Positions 1 to 6,890 of a stretch of DNA of 7,591 nt are shown here, piece after piece. A model generated the notes under the pieces. The model saw only the letters and a list, made by a program, of their open reading frames with translations, did not search any database and had not been told where the DNA came from. This DNA comes from Nitrososphaeraceae archaeon (GTDB lineage Archaea; Thermoproteota; Nitrososphaeria; Nitrososphaerales; Nitrosopumilaceae), in contig JAICHE010000048.1 of assembly GCA_025922755.1 (NCBI GenBank), positions 1-7,591 of the forward strand, written 5' to 3'. Each line of letters opens with the position of its first letter. The first letter of the stretch is position 1. The translations under genes and the position numbers were made by a program.

Positions 1-59
1 GCCCTACGATAGGTGGTTTTACCACTAAGTGCAATTCCAATCATGAGGACATATTCCAT
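1..59 (-). CDS. P-loop NTPase/kinase-like protein, N-terminal fragment
   Basis: The minus strand opens with ATG at 59 and reads without a stop to the left edge, giving 19 complete codons. The peptide contains GIALSGKT at residues 8-15, a full Walker A motif (GxxxxGKT) directly after a hydrophobic beta-strand (YVLMI), and then TYRR. A P-loop within the first 15 residues is typical of small predicted kinases (AAA_33 type), nucleotide kinases and related NTPases. An in-frame TAG four to six bases before the ATG makes 59 the earliest start; ATG at 44 is an alternative that leaves only two residues before the P-loop. A TATA-like box sits about 27 bases upstream, as expected for a leaderless archaeal transcript. 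The gene is divergent from the metallo-hydrolase. Substrate and family cannot be decided from so short a piece; the Walker A reading is direct, the kinase guess is inference. Confidence 0.72.
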   Translation of the reverse strand, partial: MEYVLMIGIALSGKTTYRR

Positions 60-82
60 AAACTAAATGATAATTCATTTCA

Positions 83-89
83 GATAAAT
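83..89 (-). promoter_or_regulatory. TATA-like box for the P-loop NTPase gene
   Basis: ATTTATC on the minus strand is centred about 27 bases before the ATG at 59, which is the spacing expected for a TATA box driving a leaderless archaeal mRNA. No equally well placed box was found for the divergent hydrolase gene. The match is short in A+T-rich DNA. Confidence 0.4.
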
Positions 90-103
90 CTTGAAATTAA
101 TTT

Positions 104-1306
104 TTGGAAGAATTCACTTTTAAGTCACTAAATAAATTACAAATCAGTTTGAAATTCAATTATGTTTTATTATCTTTGTTAATCGTGACAGCAGGTACGC
201 TTTTCTCAACTCCCGTATTTTATGCAAATGCTGAATCCAACCCAATTTGTATTGATAAAATTTGGATTGAAAGTACCAAAGGTAGAATTGCATGTGTAAC
301 TCCTCCTACTGCAGCTGCATTAGTTGAACGTGGTTGGGGTACAATAATTGAAAACTCTGAGAATATGCAAGTTTTAGCCTCAATGTTTGATATCCATGCT
401 GAAAAGATGAGAACTGCTGTCCCACTTCCAGAAACTGCAATGGGTCCTCAAATTGATTTTTCTAAAGGATACTTGGTTGAAGAAATCAAAGATGGATTAT
501 ACTGGGTTACTGAAGGTGCATATCAGGCAATTTTTCTAACTACTGGAGAAGGAGTGATTGCAGTTGATGCTCCACCATCAATTGGGGAAAATTATCTTAA
601 AGCAATTGAAGAAGTAACAGATGAACCAATCACACATGTAATTTACAGCCATACTCACAAGGATCATGTTGGAGCAATGAACATGTTCCCTGATGATGCA
701 ATCTACATTGCACATCAAGAAGCTGCTGAGACTCTATCAAAAAGAAATGATCCTAACAGACCATTACCAACTGTAACATTTGAGGATGCATACACTCTAG
801 AAGTAGGGACTCAAAAATTAGAACTAGCCTATTATGGACCAATGCATGAACCAGGAAATATTTTCATCTTTGCTCCAAACCAAAAAGTCTTGATGTTAGT
901 TGATGTAATATTTCCAGGATGGACTCCATTCAAAGATCTAGCAATGGCTCAAGATGTTCCAGAATTTCTTGCAGCACATGACAAGGTTCTTGAATATGAT
1001 TTTGATACTTTTGTTGGGGGACATCTAACTCGTCTAGGAACTCCAGAAGATGTGCAAATTCAAAAAGAATACTTTGAAGACATTGAAGCTGCAGCTGCTA
1101 AGGCAAATCAAGAAGTTTCCTTTATGGCAATAGGACAAGAGGTTGGATTTGAGAACCTTTGGCTAGTTTTCCAAATTTATGCCGACTCGATAACACAACA
1201 GTGTACCGATGAGGTTGTTCCAAAATGGGTTGACAAACTGGGCGGTGTTGATTTATTCACATATGATCATTGCTGGAAGATTTCAGAATCTCAAAGAATA
1301 GACTAG
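104..1306 (+). CDS. Secreted metallo-beta-lactamase-fold hydrolase
   Basis: This 400-residue protein has a complete binuclear metal site: H183-T-H185-K-D187-H188 (HxHxDH), H248 in GPMHEPGN, D267 in LVDVIF and H307 in VGGHL. All expected ligands of the metallo-beta-lactamase fold are present, so it is probably an active Zn-dependent hydrolase; the substrate is unknown. Residues 17-43 form a signal peptide (K/F, then VLLSLLIVTAG, then FYANA with likely cleavage before ES), so it acts outside the membrane. Residues about 46-82 form a small module with C49 and C64 (CIDKIW, RIACVTPPTA, RGWGT) that I recall from thaumarchaeal exported proteins. C367 and C390 could form a second disulfide. The start is uncertain: an in-frame TAA lies just upstream, the first candidate is TTG at 104, and TTG at 149 would give a more classical signal peptide. 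No ATG precedes residue 88. The five-ligand assignment is seen; secretion is strongly inferred; the role is open. Confidence 0.9.
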   Translation: MEEFTFKSLNKLQISLKFNYVLLSLLIVTAGTLFSTPVFYANAESNPICIDKIWIESTKGRIACVTPPTAAALVERGWGTIIENSENMQVLASMFDIHAEKMRTAVPLPETAMGPQIDFSKGYLVEEIKDGLYWVTEGAYQAIFLTTGEGVIAVDAPPSIGENYLKAIEEVTDEPITHVIYSHTHKDHVGAMNMFPDDAIYIAHQEAAETLSKRNDPNRPLPTVTFEDAYTLEVGTQKLELAYYGPMHEPGNIFIFAPNQKVLMLVDVIFPGWTPFKDLAMAQDVPEFLAAHDKVLEYDFDTFVGGHLTRLGTPEDVQIQKEYFEDIEAAAAKANQEVSFMAIGQEVGFENLWLVFQIYADSITQQCTDEVVPKWVDKLGGVDLFTYDHCWKISESQRID

Positions 1307-1353
1307 AATTTCACGCCTAAATGCGTCCCATTTTATACCCAATTTGGTAGCTG

Positions 1354-1367
1354 AATCCCCGCGGATT
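1354..1367. repeat. Short GC-rich inverted repeat
   Basis: AATCC and GGATT form a perfect 5-bp stem around the loop CCGC. It lies about 50 bases after the hydrolase stop codon and is unusually GC-rich for the window. It overlaps a string (1363-1374) that reads as a tRNA T-loop on the minus strand. It could be part of a 3' end signal or simply chance. Confidence 0.3.
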
Positions 1368-1397
1368 TGAACCCATTACTGCATTGTAGTTTAATAC

Positions 1398-1450
1398 CCT
1401 CACAAAATTGCATAGTTCTGCATAGTTTTATGCCTAAATTTTCTGTGAGG
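1398..1450. repeat. Long imperfect inverted repeat between hydrolase and tRNA-Met
   Basis: Three stem blocks pair in register: CCTCAC (1398-1403) with GTGAGG (1445-1450), AAAATT (1404-1409) with AATTTT (1437-1442), and GCATA (1410-1414) with TATGC (1429-1433). The left arm is continuous, while the right arm has bulges CT (1443-1444) and CTA (1434-1436). The loop holds a second copy of GCATAGTT (1420-1427), which can alternatively pair with the same TATGC to form a GTTT tetraloop hairpin. It lies between the end of the plus-strand hydrolase and the 3' end of the minus-strand tRNA, so it could be a structured 3' end for either transcript, a small RNA or a decayed mobile fragment. The pairing is directly visible; the function is unknown. 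Confidence 0.55.
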
Positions 1451-1481
1451 ATTTCATAGAATTAGTTTGAAACTCTAGATA

Positions 1482-1597
1482 TGCCGGGGGCGGGTTTCGA
1501 ACCCGCGACCTCCAGATTATGAGTATTGCCTTCTTTGGAAGACCCGTTAGATTTTACCAAGCGAACTGGCACTCTAACCAGGCTGAGCTACCCCGGC
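1482..1597 (-). tRNA. Elongator tRNA-Met (CAU) with intron
   Basis: On the minus strand the gene has acceptor GCCGGGG pairing with CCCCGGC, D arm GCTC/GAGT, T arm GCGGG-TTCGAAA-CCCGC and discriminator A. CCA is not encoded. Removing 41 bases (1525-1565) gives a 75-nt tRNA with anticodon stem CCAGA/TCTGG and loop CTCATAA, anticodon CAU. The overall sequence matches the archaeal elongator-Met type rather than initiator tRNA, and tRNA-Ile2 is less likely. Exon 1 is 1597-1566 and exon 2 is 1524-1482. The gene lies 60 bases downstream of the topoisomerase IB stop on the same strand and has its own TATA-like box. It could also be read through from the topoisomerase. Confidence 0.95.
1525..1565 (-). 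other. Non-canonical tRNA intron (41 nt, between positions 30 and 31)
   Basis: The junction is fixed by restoring a fully paired anticodon stem (G30, then A31). It is confirmed by a bulge-helix-bulge. Exon GAG pairs with exon-2 CTC, and the central 4-bp helix is exon TGCC with intron GGCA. The bulges are AG|T at the 5' site and AT|A at the 3' site. Beyond it the intron continues the stem (TTC/GAA, then TTGG/CCAA), so the 5' bulge may be two bases rather than three. Archaeal introns are most often at 37/38; this one interrupts the anticodon stem and uses part of the D stem in the splice structure. It is too short to encode a protein. Confidence 0.85.
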
Positions 1598-1621
1598 ACA
1601 ATTTATGCCTGATATTTTAGG

Positions 1622-1630
1622 AAATTAAAT
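1622..1630 (-). promoter_or_regulatory. TATA-like box for tRNA-Met
   Basis: ATTTAATTT on the minus strand lies 25-33 bases before the tRNA 5' end, the normal place for an archaeal TATA box. A second A+T stretch (CTAAAATA) is closer and less well spaced. The box sits just after the topoisomerase stop codon. Confidence 0.45.
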
Positions 1631-1657
1631 GATTCTGTTTCTATTCTGATTGTTTGA

Positions 1658-3325
1658 TTATGTTTGAGATACTTTTTTCCAATCAAGATTTTCGTTTTTA
1701 ACCCAAAGGAATTTTTTCTGAAGTGCTGCAGTATAGAGTTTTTCCCACTCTGCTCCGACCTCGTCAGTCCAAGCTTTGACTACTCGAGGATCGATATAGT
1801 TTCTAAGAGATGTTCCAAGATTATAGTCTTTTGTCTTTTCTGACAAGTCAATTTGTAATTTTAATTTCTCCTGCCTTTCTTTGTGCTTTAGTTTTTGTTT
1901 TTTAATCTGTTCGTTAAGGGTCTTGATTCTTTTTTGTTTTGCTTTTTTCTGAGCATCAGTCTTTGTCTCTTTTTCTTCTACTTTTTTTAGTGTCTCTTCG
2001 GTTTTTTTCCAGGGTTTGTCTTTTTCTATCTTTTTGAGCGTGTCTCTTTTCTTTTGCAATGATTGCTCAAATGTTTTAGGAATAGTTCTTTTATGATTGC
2101 ACATCACGGCAGCCTCCAAATTGGCTAGCTTTGCATGATAGAGTTTTTCATTTGGAGTCTTTCCTTTGAGATTGTCATGCTCTTTGAGATAGTTTTTCAC
2201 AACGTTAGTTGCCAGATATGTTCTGAACACCTTTGCCGTGAGGCCTTTGACGATGCTTGAATAATATGCATTGACATGTCGGGAAGTAATTCCATCAAAG
2301 ATGTCATCTTTGGGTTTTTTGTTTTGGATGATTTTCTTAAGATTCTCATGAAATTGTTTATCGTGTCCTTGTGCTGGAACTGTCTCCTGCCACCTTACGC
2401 TATCTTTACCTAGAAAATCAAACTCTATTGCATCTGAGGTTAGATTGATGTGTTCTTTTCTCAGAGTTGTAGCGCCTACCGTGTCTGCTTCATCTGGATC
2501 CTTTTCGTCACCTACCCTCATTGCAGTTCTGTAAATCAAATAGCAAGCAGTAGAAATTTTTGCAATTTTTGGATCTTTGCTCTTCATATCTTTGACAATT
2601 TGGTCTTTGATTTTTTCTATCTCTTTTGCAAGCTTTACTGCTTTTTCATATTTCTGTTTGTCTCTGTCTTGTTTTAATCCTGCAGTATCTGCAAGCCAAA
2701 CATATTTTCTTTTTTGAGTAAGATAATCTACCCAACTTGCAAGCCACATAGATTCTTTATCATGAACAATCTTGCCCCAATCTCCTTCTGGAACTTTTGC
2801 CTCTTTTCCAAGGTTTAGTGTGACGTCTTTTGGTGTAACTCGTGGTTTCCATCTTCCTCTTAAGGGGTGTTCTCCTCTCCCAATGAAAATTCCTGGAGGT
2901 TCTGCCATGTAGTTGGCAACTTCTACCTCTTGTCCATCCATTATTGCTTTGCCGTACTTTTCTTTGAGCTGTTCACGGAGCTCCTTTCGTTTTGCAGCAA
3001 GAGTCTTTTTTTCTTCTTTAGTCATCATCTCTTTGAGGTCTTTTTCTTTGTCAACTAACTTGTAGGCATCTGAAAAATCAATATCTTCATAGGTTATTTT
3101 TTTGAATTTGGAATCAAGAGTTTTAGCAAAATCTGCTGTAAAGTTTTTCTGAAAAACTTTGTCCTGGGCATACGAAGTATCTTTTTTCTTGGCCCATTGA
3201 TAGACCATTTCCTCTTGCTCTAAGTTGAGTGGGATGTTTTCTCCTTTGATCTTTAGTTTTATTCCCTGCGATTCAAAGGCTGGGGGAAATAGTATTCCGT
3301 TATGTTGTAATGTTTTCCATTTCAT
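1658..3325 (-). CDS. DNA topoisomerase IB (eukaryote-like)
   Basis: This 555-residue enzyme relaxes supercoils by cutting one strand through a 3'-phosphotyrosine. All catalytic residues of the eukaryotic family are visible: R270 (TAMRVGDEK), K307 (FLGKDS), R368 (AKVFRTY), H411 (MCNHKR) and the nucleophile Y510 (LRNYIDPRV). Residues 1-170 match core subdomains I and II, starting directly at MKWKTLQHNG, so the long charged N-terminal tail of eukaryotic enzymes is absent. Residues about 420-497 form a very Lys/Glu-rich coiled-coil linker before the C-terminal Tyr domain. Among archaea this enzyme is a known marker of Nitrososphaerota and close relatives. The ATG at 3325 fits the family start. 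A TTTTAAAA string at 3336-3343 is too close to be its TATA box; GTTAAATT at 3383-3390 would give a leader of roughly 35 bases. The dehydrogenase upstream ends 77 bases away, and tRNA-Met follows. Confidence 0.97.
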   Translation of the reverse strand: MKWKTLQHNGILFPPAFESQGIKLKIKGENIPLNLEQEEMVYQWAKKKDTSYAQDKVFQKNFTADFAKTLDSKFKKITYEDIDFSDAYKLVDKEKDLKEMMTKEEKKTLAAKRKELREQLKEKYGKAIMDGQEVEVANYMAEPPGIFIGRGEHPLRGRWKPRVTPKDVTLNLGKEAKVPEGDWGKIVHDKESMWLASWVDYLTQKRKYVWLADTAGLKQDRDKQKYEKAVKLAKEIEKIKDQIVKDMKSKDPKIAKISTACYLIYRTAMRVGDEKDPDEADTVGATTLRKEHINLTSDAIEFDFLGKDSVRWQETVPAQGHDKQFHENLKKIIQNKKPKDDIFDGITSRHVNAYYSSIVKGLTAKVFRTYLATNVVKNYLKEHDNLKGKTPNEKLYHAKLANLEAAVMCNHKRTIPKTFEQSLQKKRDTLKKIEKDKPWKKTEETLKKVEEKETKTDAQKKAKQKRIKTLNEQIKKQKLKHKERQEKLKLQIDLSEKTKDYNLGTSLRNYIDPRVVKAWTDEVGAEWEKLYTAALQKKFLWVKNENLDWKKVSQT

Positions 3326-3402
3326 TTATTTTCACTTTTAAAATTGCGGACTTTGACAAAAATGGGATTCTATGTGTATATCAATTTAACGTAGGCGTCA
3401 TT

Positions 3403-4234
3403 TTAACTAGGAAAAAGCTCTTTTGACATGTATTTTTCAAATTCCAGGTCTGATTTTGACCTTTTGGCCTCCAAAAACATGGCTGCGTCTGCTCCTGCAA
3501 CATATCTGGGTTTCATCTCATCGTCGTGAATTGCCTTTAGGATAACTTCAGCTACCTTTGATGGGGCTGTACCCATCTCTACCATCATCTTCAAACCGGC
3601 CAACATGTTTTCAGTAATCTGTTTGTATTTGGGGTCTTTTTTTGATTCTGGAATTTTCATAGAGTCAAAAAAGTTGGTCTTGATTACTCCTGGTTCAATC
3701 AGAGTTGTCTTGATTCCAAACATTCCAAGCTCATATCGCAGACATTCCCCTAATCCTTCTAATGCAAATTTTGAGCTAATGTATGCTGGGGATCCAGGAA
3801 GTCCCATTCTTCCTGCAACGGAGCTAATGTTTACAATTATCCCTGAACATTGTTTTCTCATTATGGGGGCCACTTCTTGAATAATTCTTACTATGCTGAA
3901 AAAATTTGTCTCAAACTGCTTTCGAAAATCATTGACTGATACATCCTCAGTGCATCCAAATTGACCGTATCCTGCATTGTTGACTAGAACATCTATTCTA
4001 CCGGATTCTTGTATTATTTTTTTTTACTGCTTCTACTATTGACTCTTCTTTATCTACATCAAGCTCTATTGTGCTGATTGGCAGGTTTTCTTGTTCTGCA
4101 ACTTTTTTCAATCTTTCACTTTTGGTTAGGTTTCTCATACTTGCAAAGGTGTGATATCCATCTCTAGCTAATGCAAGACAAGTTTCATATCCAATTCCAG
4201 ATGAACTTCCAGTGACAAGAGCAACCTTTTGCAT
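3403..4234 (-). pseudogene. Classical short-chain dehydrogenase/reductase, frameshifted
   Basis: Two reading frames together encode one complete classical SDR (Rossmann-fold oxidoreductase). The first frame runs from ATG at 4234 to a TAG shortly after an A9 run (4017-4025); the rest continues in another frame to 3403. Dropping one A restores 276 residues. They carry TGSSSGIG (8-15), R34 after the second strand (favouring NADP(H)), D59, NNAG (85-88), N110, S138, Y151 and K155 (YISSK) and the PG motif at 181-182. The full Asn-Ser-Tyr-Lys tetrad and normal length indicate an otherwise intact enzyme, closest in style to 17-beta-HSD-like SDRs; the substrate is unknown. Both halves look equally conserved, so the break is recent, a homopolymer sequencing error, or bypassed by slippage on A9. 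Internal starts in the second frame would lack the cofactor site. A TATA-like box gives it its own promoter 40 bases after the helicase gene. Confidence 0.85.
4017..4025 (-). other. A9 homopolymer causing the SDR frameshift
   Basis: The coding strand has nine consecutive A between GCAGT and TAATAC. With eight A the frame reads EAVKKIIQESGRIDVLVNNAG, as expected for the region before the NNAG motif; with nine it ends at TAG after NNTRIR. In the downstream frame a TAA abuts the run, so the switch must occur in the run itself or in the roughly 25 bases after it. Confidence 0.85.
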
Positions 4235-4254
4235 ATCTTCAGTTGAAATTTGTC

Positions 4255-4262
4255 ATATTTAT
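4255..4262 (-). promoter_or_regulatory. TATA-like box for the SDR gene
   Basis: ATAAATAT on the minus strand spans 21 to 28 bases before the ATG at 4234. The spacing fits a leaderless or nearly leaderless archaeal transcript, and it lies in the 40-base gap after the helicase stop codon, suggesting transcription independent of the helicase. Confidence 0.5.
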
Positions 4263-4274
4263 CCCATTTTGATT

Positions 4275-6785
4275 TTAGACTAGAGGGCGATCTCCTTCAG
4301 TGGGATCAATCAGCTTTGTCTTCTCGCCAGAATTAATTCTCTTAAGAATTTCTAGTGATGATTTTTTATGCAAGAATTCATTGTTATTTCCACATCGATA
4401 TGAAAAAGTGCATCTAGGACATCCTGACTCATTTTTGCACGGACATTCTTTGATGATAAACATGCTTCTTTCAAAGGCTTTTTCAAGCCTGTCATACAGG
4501 GCTTTGCTTGCTCCATTTCCTCCAATTGCACCATCATAGATAAAAATCAGACCTGATGTTCCAAGTGAAATACCTCCCAAATCTTGCGATACCCCTCCAG
4601 TTATCATGTTACTTCCTTCTATTACCACGTGTTCTGTTGCATGGTATCCACTAGCTTCGGTGTATTCTTCATCCTCTGAATTCTCAATTTCCTCCAGTGG
4701 CCTAGGCGCATGAAAAACAATCCCTTTTGTGATAAAGTCATACTCTAATGGCTCATCGAGTAAAACTTTCTCTCCTTGTGTAACTTCTTGACCTAGCTCA
4801 ATGTTGACATATCCATATACTTGTTTTTTGATATGTAATTTACAAAATGCCGTTTCTAGTCCAAAGACTTTTCTTTTTTCAAAAACTGTTTCAATTGTAG
4901 GCCACTCTTCTGTTAAGGCCTTTGTATAATATGGATAGTCTTTAGGAATTCGTTCTATTTTTGCATAATTTTTTTTTGGATAGCCCATCTCTTTTACTCG
5001 GTATCTTGTCCCAGCAAGAAAATAGATGGCATCTTTGTGTAGTTCCTCAAGGGCAATTGGCAAAACCCTTTCTCCTACTTTTCTTTCGTTTAAGAAAATA
5101 TCGATTGACTTTCCAATTCCTCTTATGCTATAATCATTTAACATTGAACCAATCTTATCGAAATTTGGAATTATTCTGTTATTGAACAAAACAAGGTTCC
5201 CTTCATCTAAGTGATGGTCTATCACTTCTTTGTGTTCTTTTAATTCATGTTTTGAGATAGGTTTGTCGCATGCCATTGATAAAATTTGGAACTCTTCAAC
5301 AAAGGGATTCTTTGGATCAATGTAGGTTCGTTCGACATCTTCAAAATAATCATCAGGATGATTCTTGTAATATTGCGAAATAGGGTCATTTCCCAGGGCC
5401 AAAAACGCATAACCTCTTTGACCCTTTCTTGCTGCTCTTCCTATCCTTTGAATTAACCTATTAACTGGAATAGTCGATGAGATTACCCCATCAACATTTC
5501 CCACATCTATTCCTAATTCAAGGGTGGGTGTGCATGATATTGCCTGAAGTGAATCCTCTTTGAACTCTTTTTCCACTGAACGGCGATAATTTGCCATCAG
5601 CCCGGCCCTGTGGACCTTGATATTGATTTTATGTCGTCTGGCCTGAATGGCTAATAATTCTGAATTTAGATGTGAGTTGTTAAAGACCATTGTTTTGTGA
5701 TTTTTTTCGGTAAGTCTTTTGGTCAAATCTGTCATGAGTGCTCGTTGATTTCTCAAAGATGGAAAAAGCATTACAAAATCTGTTTGGCCTTTTTTTCCAG
5801 ACCCATGAACTATCTTCATTTTCACACCAAAGAGTTTTTCACAAAAATCTTTTGCATCCTCAAGAGTTGCCGAAGCTGCAACGAATTGTAACTTGTTTGA
5901 ACAAATTCTCTTCAGGCGTTTTATGATATAATGTACATTAGATCCAAAAATTCCTGAATAGATATGGGCCTCATCCACAACAAGGACTTTCAGTGTTGTT
6001 AAAAGTGAGCCAAATTTGGTTTGATGCCATAAATGATAATGAATTACATCAAAATTGGTAACTAGAATTTGAGGAGGATTTTCTAAAATCTCCCTTCTTT
6101 CGGTTTGACCTGTATCTCCATCAAATACTTTGACTTGAACTCCTATCTTTTCGGCAAAACTCTTGATTTTTGGATATTGATCTCGTGCAAGTGCTTTTGT
6201 AGGATATACAAAAACTGCAAAAACATTTCCTGCATCTCCAGAATTTTTTATTTTTTGAATAACGGGAATCAAGAACGCCTCTGTTTTTCCTGATGCAGTA
6301 GGTGCTTCAATTACTACATTTTCTCCAAAAACAATTTCTTCAATTGCCTCATCTTGAAATTTGTAAAATTGATTTATTCCAACTTCTTTGAGGTAATTTG
6401 TAATCTTATCATCTAGTCCCATTTCCTCTACATTTGAACCCATTTTAGGCTCAGGATTCGTTAAAACCTTGTACTGGGAAATATAGTCTTTTTTTGAATA
6501 AAGCACATTCTCTGTAATTATGTCTGGCTTGTTTTTTCCAATCATTTTTTTTATTTCATTTTCTGTTCTTACAATGCCCTCGTCTTTGAGGCTCTCTGAA
6601 ATCCCATCTTCTGACACAAGTCCTTGATCAAATCTGGATAGAAATTCCAAAAAGACCTCGTCATAATTTTTTGAATATTCCAAAAGATCTTCAATACCGC
6701 ATTTGTCACATGATACATGCATCTTTTTGTTGAAAGTCTTTTGAATTTCTATTTTTGATTTACATTTTGGACACGAAAATTTCAA
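4275..6785 (-). CDS. COG1205/MrfA-type DEAH helicase with DUF1998 C-terminus
   Basis: This 836-residue superfamily 2 helicase has, in order, an N-terminal zinc ribbon (C5, C8, C26, C29), a Q-motif-like YKFQ (141-144), Walker A TASGKT (163-168), YPTKALA (194-200), DEAH (271-274), SAT (305-307), TLELGIDVG (421-429) and QRIGRAARKG (446-455). The C-terminal metal-binding region has H715 and H718 (GYHATEH), DLGGIS (735-740), YDGAIGGNGAS (750-760) and a Cys cluster C781, C783, C789, C792 with C798. That layout defines the MrfA/YprA and Hrq1-like family, ATP-driven 3'-5' DNA helicases linked to crosslink repair; related domains also occur in defence systems. Start: a TAA abuts the TTG at 6785 and the next Met is residue 22, which would remove CPKC, so TTG is chosen. 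All motifs are intact. It is divergent from the methyltransferase, and the SDR gene follows 40 bases downstream. Repair is the likely role but is inferred from family. Confidence 0.94.
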   Translation of the reverse strand: MKFSCPKCKSKIEIQKTFNKKMHVSCDKCGIEDLLEYSKNYDEVFLEFLSRFDQGLVSEDGISESLKDEGIVRTENEIKKMIGKNKPDIITENVLYSKKDYISQYKVLTNPEPKMGSNVEEMGLDDKITNYLKEVGINQFYKFQDEAIEEIVFGENVVIEAPTASGKTEAFLIPVIQKIKNSGDAGNVFAVFVYPTKALARDQYPKIKSFAEKIGVQVKVFDGDTGQTERREILENPPQILVTNFDVIHYHLWHQTKFGSLLTTLKVLVVDEAHIYSGIFGSNVHYIIKRLKRICSNKLQFVAASATLEDAKDFCEKLFGVKMKIVHGSGKKGQTDFVMLFPSLRNQRALMTDLTKRLTEKNHKTMVFNNSHLNSELLAIQARRHKINIKVHRAGLMANYRRSVEKEFKEDSLQAISCTPTLELGIDVGNVDGVISSTIPVNRLIQRIGRAARKGQRGYAFLALGNDPISQYYKNHPDDYFEDVERTYIDPKNPFVEEFQILSMACDKPISKHELKEHKEVIDHHLDEGNLVLFNNRIIPNFDKIGSMLNDYSIRGIGKSIDIFLNERKVGERVLPIALEELHKDAIYFLAGTRYRVKEMGYPKKNYAKIERIPKDYPYYTKALTEEWPTIETVFEKRKVFGLETAFCKLHIKKQVYGYVNIELGQEVTQGEKVLLDEPLEYDFITKGIVFHAPRPLEEIENSEDEEYTEASGYHATEHVVIEGSNMITGGVSQDLGGISLGTSGLIFIYDGAIGGNGASKALYDRLEKAFERSMFIIKECPCKNESGCPRCTFSYRCGNNNEFLHKKSSLEILKRINSGEKTKLIDPTEGDRPLV

Positions 6786-6814
6786 TTATTATCTAATCTC
6801 TGAAAAATTGATGG

Positions 6815-6823
6815 AAATTTATT
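6815..6823 (-). promoter_or_regulatory. TATA-like box for the helicase
   Basis: AATAAATTT on the minus strand lies 30-38 bases before the TTG at 6785, predicting a start of transcription only a few bases upstream of the codon. This supports the TTG start. The match is in A+T-rich DNA. Confidence 0.4.
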
Positions 6824-6856
6824 GTTTGATTGATTTTCAATAGCATTTTCACGACA

Positions 6857-6863
6857 TTATTAA
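6857..6863 (+). promoter_or_regulatory. Possible TATA-like box for the methyltransferase
   Basis: TTATTAA lies 28-34 bases before the TTG at 6891, and would give a nearly leaderless mRNA. It is too close to the alternative TTG at 6873 (10-16 bases) to serve that start. The sequence is only a loose TATA match. Confidence 0.28.
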
Positions 6864-6890
6864 GATGGGAAATTGTCTTCATTTCTAAAA

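Noticed and set aside
1355..1450. A second, degenerate tRNA on the minus strand, suggested by GGGTTCAAATCC (1374-1363)
   Set aside because: The T-loop string is good, but only two stem pairs form beside it (ATGGG against CCGCG), no matching acceptor 5' strand is found upstream, and no anticodon arm can be drawn. A decayed remnant remains possible.
1464..1474. AGTTTGAAACT palindrome as an operator or terminator
   Set aside because: It is a single short A+T-rich palindrome with a one-base centre, which cannot form a hairpin and is common by chance in such DNA.
1482..1597. A canonical 37/38 intron with the anticodon read from the first exon
   Set aside because: Continuing from CCAG gives C at position 33 instead of U and a T-T mismatch at 31-39. 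The 30/31 junction gives a perfect stem, a CAU loop and a clean bulge-helix-bulge.
2450..3058. Small plus-strand frames opposite topoisomerase IB (2450-2677, 2867-3058)
   Set aside because: They are Phe/Ser/Leu-rich mirror images of the Lys/Glu-rich topoisomerase coding strand, with no motif or promoter of their own.
3336..3343. TTTTAAAA as the TATA box of topoisomerase IB
   Set aside because: It is only 11-18 bases from the ATG, so transcription would begin inside the gene, and no in-frame start exists before residue 40.
3403..4234. Two independent dehydrogenase genes
   Set aside because: The halves are complementary parts of one SDR fold: the cofactor site is only in the first and the active site only in the second, and one base restores a normal protein.
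6865..6888. A mini-frame ATG to TAA (MGNCLHF) as a leader peptide before the methyltransferase
   Set aside because: Seven codons in another frame with no ribosome site and no attenuation-like codon bias; it is best explained by chance.
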